Part shown: positions 31,465-32,563 of the stretch, in pieces | Layout: each line of letters begins with the position of its first letter | How positions within the stretch are numbered: the first letter of the stretch is position 1 | Assembly (NCBI GenBank): GCA_036788195.1 | Contig: DAIQNX010000034.1 | Coordinates: 1-32,563, forward strand | Length of the DNA: 32,563 nucleotides | Source: CALFXN01 sp937957815 | Lineage (GTDB): Bacteria > Synergistota > Synergistia > Synergistales > Aminobacteriaceae | Reading direction: 5' to 3' | Translations under genes and position numbers: made by a program | The notes under the pieces: model-generated | Seen by the model: only the letters and a program-made list of their open reading frames with translations | Told to the model about the DNA's origin: nothing | Database searches by the model: none

Positions 31465-32553
31465 TTGAAAAAGATCATTTTCGCGTTTCTCGCGGCGGCG
31501 ACGCTCGCGCTTGCGCCGGCCGCGTTCGGCGGTGAATTGCCGCGCCTTTCGGTGAGCTATATTTTCACGACGCACCAGGAGCCCTTCATGGTCGCGCTCG
31601 CGCGCGGCGATGCGTTCGCGGATTCGGGCGTGTATCTCAAGCCCGTCGTTGCGAAGGAGAAGTACGACCTCATGGTGAAGGGGAACGCGGTCGCGCGCCT
31701 CAACGTCATCGTCGCGAAGAGCGGGGCGGAGACATCGACGCTCTTCGCCCAGAAGCACCTCGACGTCGGTCTCGGGTCGCTTCCGGCCATGATGACCGCG
31801 ATCGACAAGGGGCTTCCGATCAAGGTCCTCTGCCCGGTGCATACCGAAGGTATGGGGCTCGTGGTCGCCCCGACGAATCCCGTCTCCGACTGGAACTCCT
31901 TCCTCGCGTGGGTCAAGGGCGCGAAGCAGCCGGTCAAAGTGGGCTACCACTCTCCGACGAGCGCCCCGCGAATCGTCATCGAGGGCTCGCTGCGCGAATC
32001 GGGCCTCGCCGTGACGGAGGACCCCGGGGACTCGAAGGCCCAGGTGCTTCTCGTGGACCTCAAGGAAACGTCAAATCTGATCATGGCGCTGACGAGCGGA
32101 CAGGTGGACGCGTGGGTCGGGCCGGACCCGATTCCGGCCGTCGCGGCAGAGAAGAAGGCCGGAAAGATCGTCATGGATCTGAAGGACCTGCCTCCTGCGG
32201 GCCGCTGGTCGAACTTCCCGTGCTGCGTCGCCGCAGCGCGGACGGAGATCCTCGAGGCGCATCCGGCCGAAACGGCAGCCCTCGTCGATCTGCTGACGAA
32301 GAGCGCGGCGTGGATCAACGCGAACAGAGGCGAGGCCGCGACGATCACGGCCGAGTGGCTCGGAATGCCCCGTGAGGCCGTCGAACGCTCGACGATCGTC
32401 TTCGGGACCGACCCGACCGAAGGCTGGATTCGGGGCGCGGGGGCCTATCTCGACGTCCTCAACGCGATGAACAAGCTCTCAGGGTCGCTCAAGGGCAAAA
32501 AGATAGAGGACGCGCAGGAGATCCTCTTCGATTTTTCGCACGTCCGCAAATAG
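31465..32553 (+). CDS. ABC transporter substrate-binding protein, NMT1/SsuA-like
   Basis: The 362-residue exported protein has a signal peptide (MKKIIFAFLAAATLALAPAAFG) and no lipobox cysteine. The body resembles the NMT1/THI5 and SsuA/TauA group of periplasmic binding proteins: HQEPFMVALARGDAF near 36, a DVGLGSLPAMMTAIDKGLPIKVL segment near 97, and later LIMALTSGQVDAWVGPDPIPAVA near 198. The C-terminal helices carry the usual ...GVPREA-like stretch. The start is TTG at 31465, set by AGGAG 10 bases upstream; no ATG is available. The substrate is unknown (sulfonate-, nitrate- or pyrimidine-type ligands are typical). Permease and ATPase genes are not in the window but may follow directly. Confidence 0.85.
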   Translation: MKKIIFAFLAAATLALAPAAFGGELPRLSVSYIFTTHQEPFMVALARGDAFADSGVYLKPVVAKEKYDLMVKGNAVARLNVIVAKSGAETSTLFAQKHLDVGLGSLPAMMTAIDKGLPIKVLCPVHTEGMGLVVAPTNPVSDWNSFLAWVKGAKQPVKVGYHSPTSAPRIVIEGSLRESGLAVTEDPGDSKAQVLLVDLKETSNLIMALTSGQVDAWVGPDPIPAVAAEKKAGKIVMDLKDLPPAGRWSNFPCCVAAARTEILEAHPAETAALVDLLTKSAAWINANRGEAATITAEWLGMPREAVERSTIVFGTDPTEGWIRGAGAYLDVLNAMNKLSGSLKGKKIEDAQEILFDFSHVRK

Positions 32554-32563
32554 GGACGCGTCA

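Noticed and set aside
1..32563. Mobile elements, phage genes, CRISPR arrays or defence systems
   Set aside because: No transposase, integrase, phage structural gene, repeat array or defence motif was seen; composition is even across the window.

Overview
The window is a GC-rich, densely coded bacterial segment from an organism that looks like an anaerobic amino-acid fermenter. The best guess is a member of the Synergistota. This is an inference from gene content: a complete bacterial V/A-type ATPase, a GdhA-type glutamate dehydrogenase, a TAXI-type TRAP transporter, a double-cubane reductase with selenium-associated partners, and a TreT/OtsBA trehalose operon. There is no rRNA or other phylogenetic marker. 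No tRNA, rRNA, CRISPR array, insertion sequence or prophage gene was seen.

Layout. 1-1839 (+): the end of a methyl-accepting chemotaxis protein and an HD-GYP protein. 1747-3426 (-): a Ski2-like helicase whose 3' end overlaps the HD-GYP gene tail to tail. 3508-5441 (+): a small operon with a membrane protein, an unknown 89-residue protein, a dihydroorotate-dehydrogenase-like flavoprotein and a 53-residue acidic microprotein, closed by a clear intrinsic terminator. 5643-9932 (+): a trehalose operon (DUF5752 protein, TreT, OtsB, OtsA) in which every junction is a 4-base start/stop overlap. 9853-11016 (-): an Fsr-like MFS exporter that overlaps otsA tail to tail. 11221-11907 (+): a DUF4230-like membrane-anchored protein. 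20516-11919 (-): a nine-gene V-type ATPase operon in the order D-G/H-C-I-K-F-E-A-B, transcribed from a promoter that lies back to back with the promoter of a secreted 562-residue protein of unknown function (20643-22331, +). 22591-23838 (+): gdhA behind a hairpin-rich leader. 25635-23929 (-): a PEP-synthase-like protein without the phosphohistidine domain. 25756-28305 (+): a long non-coding leader, then a double-cubane-cluster reductase, a DUF3343 protein and YedF. 28474-31387 (+): a TAXI solute receptor broken by one frameshift and a fused TRAP permease. 31465-32553 (+): an NMT1/SsuA-type ABC substrate-binding protein.

How the genes fit together. The V-type ATPase, gdhA, the TRAP and ABC uptake genes and the reductase/selenium cluster fit a life of taking up and fermenting amino acids or carboxylates, with ion-coupled energy conservation. 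The trehalose operon would supply a compatible solute by two routes, direct (TreT) and via trehalose-6-phosphate (OtsA/OtsB). Several promoters share an extended -10 box (TGNTATAAT-like) with a poor -35 box.

The points most worth checking are the structured leaders before gdhA and before the double-cubane reductase, the alternative-pairing element before the TAXI gene, the two tail-to-tail gene overlaps, the ion-binding residues of ATPase subunit K, and the TAXI frameshift.
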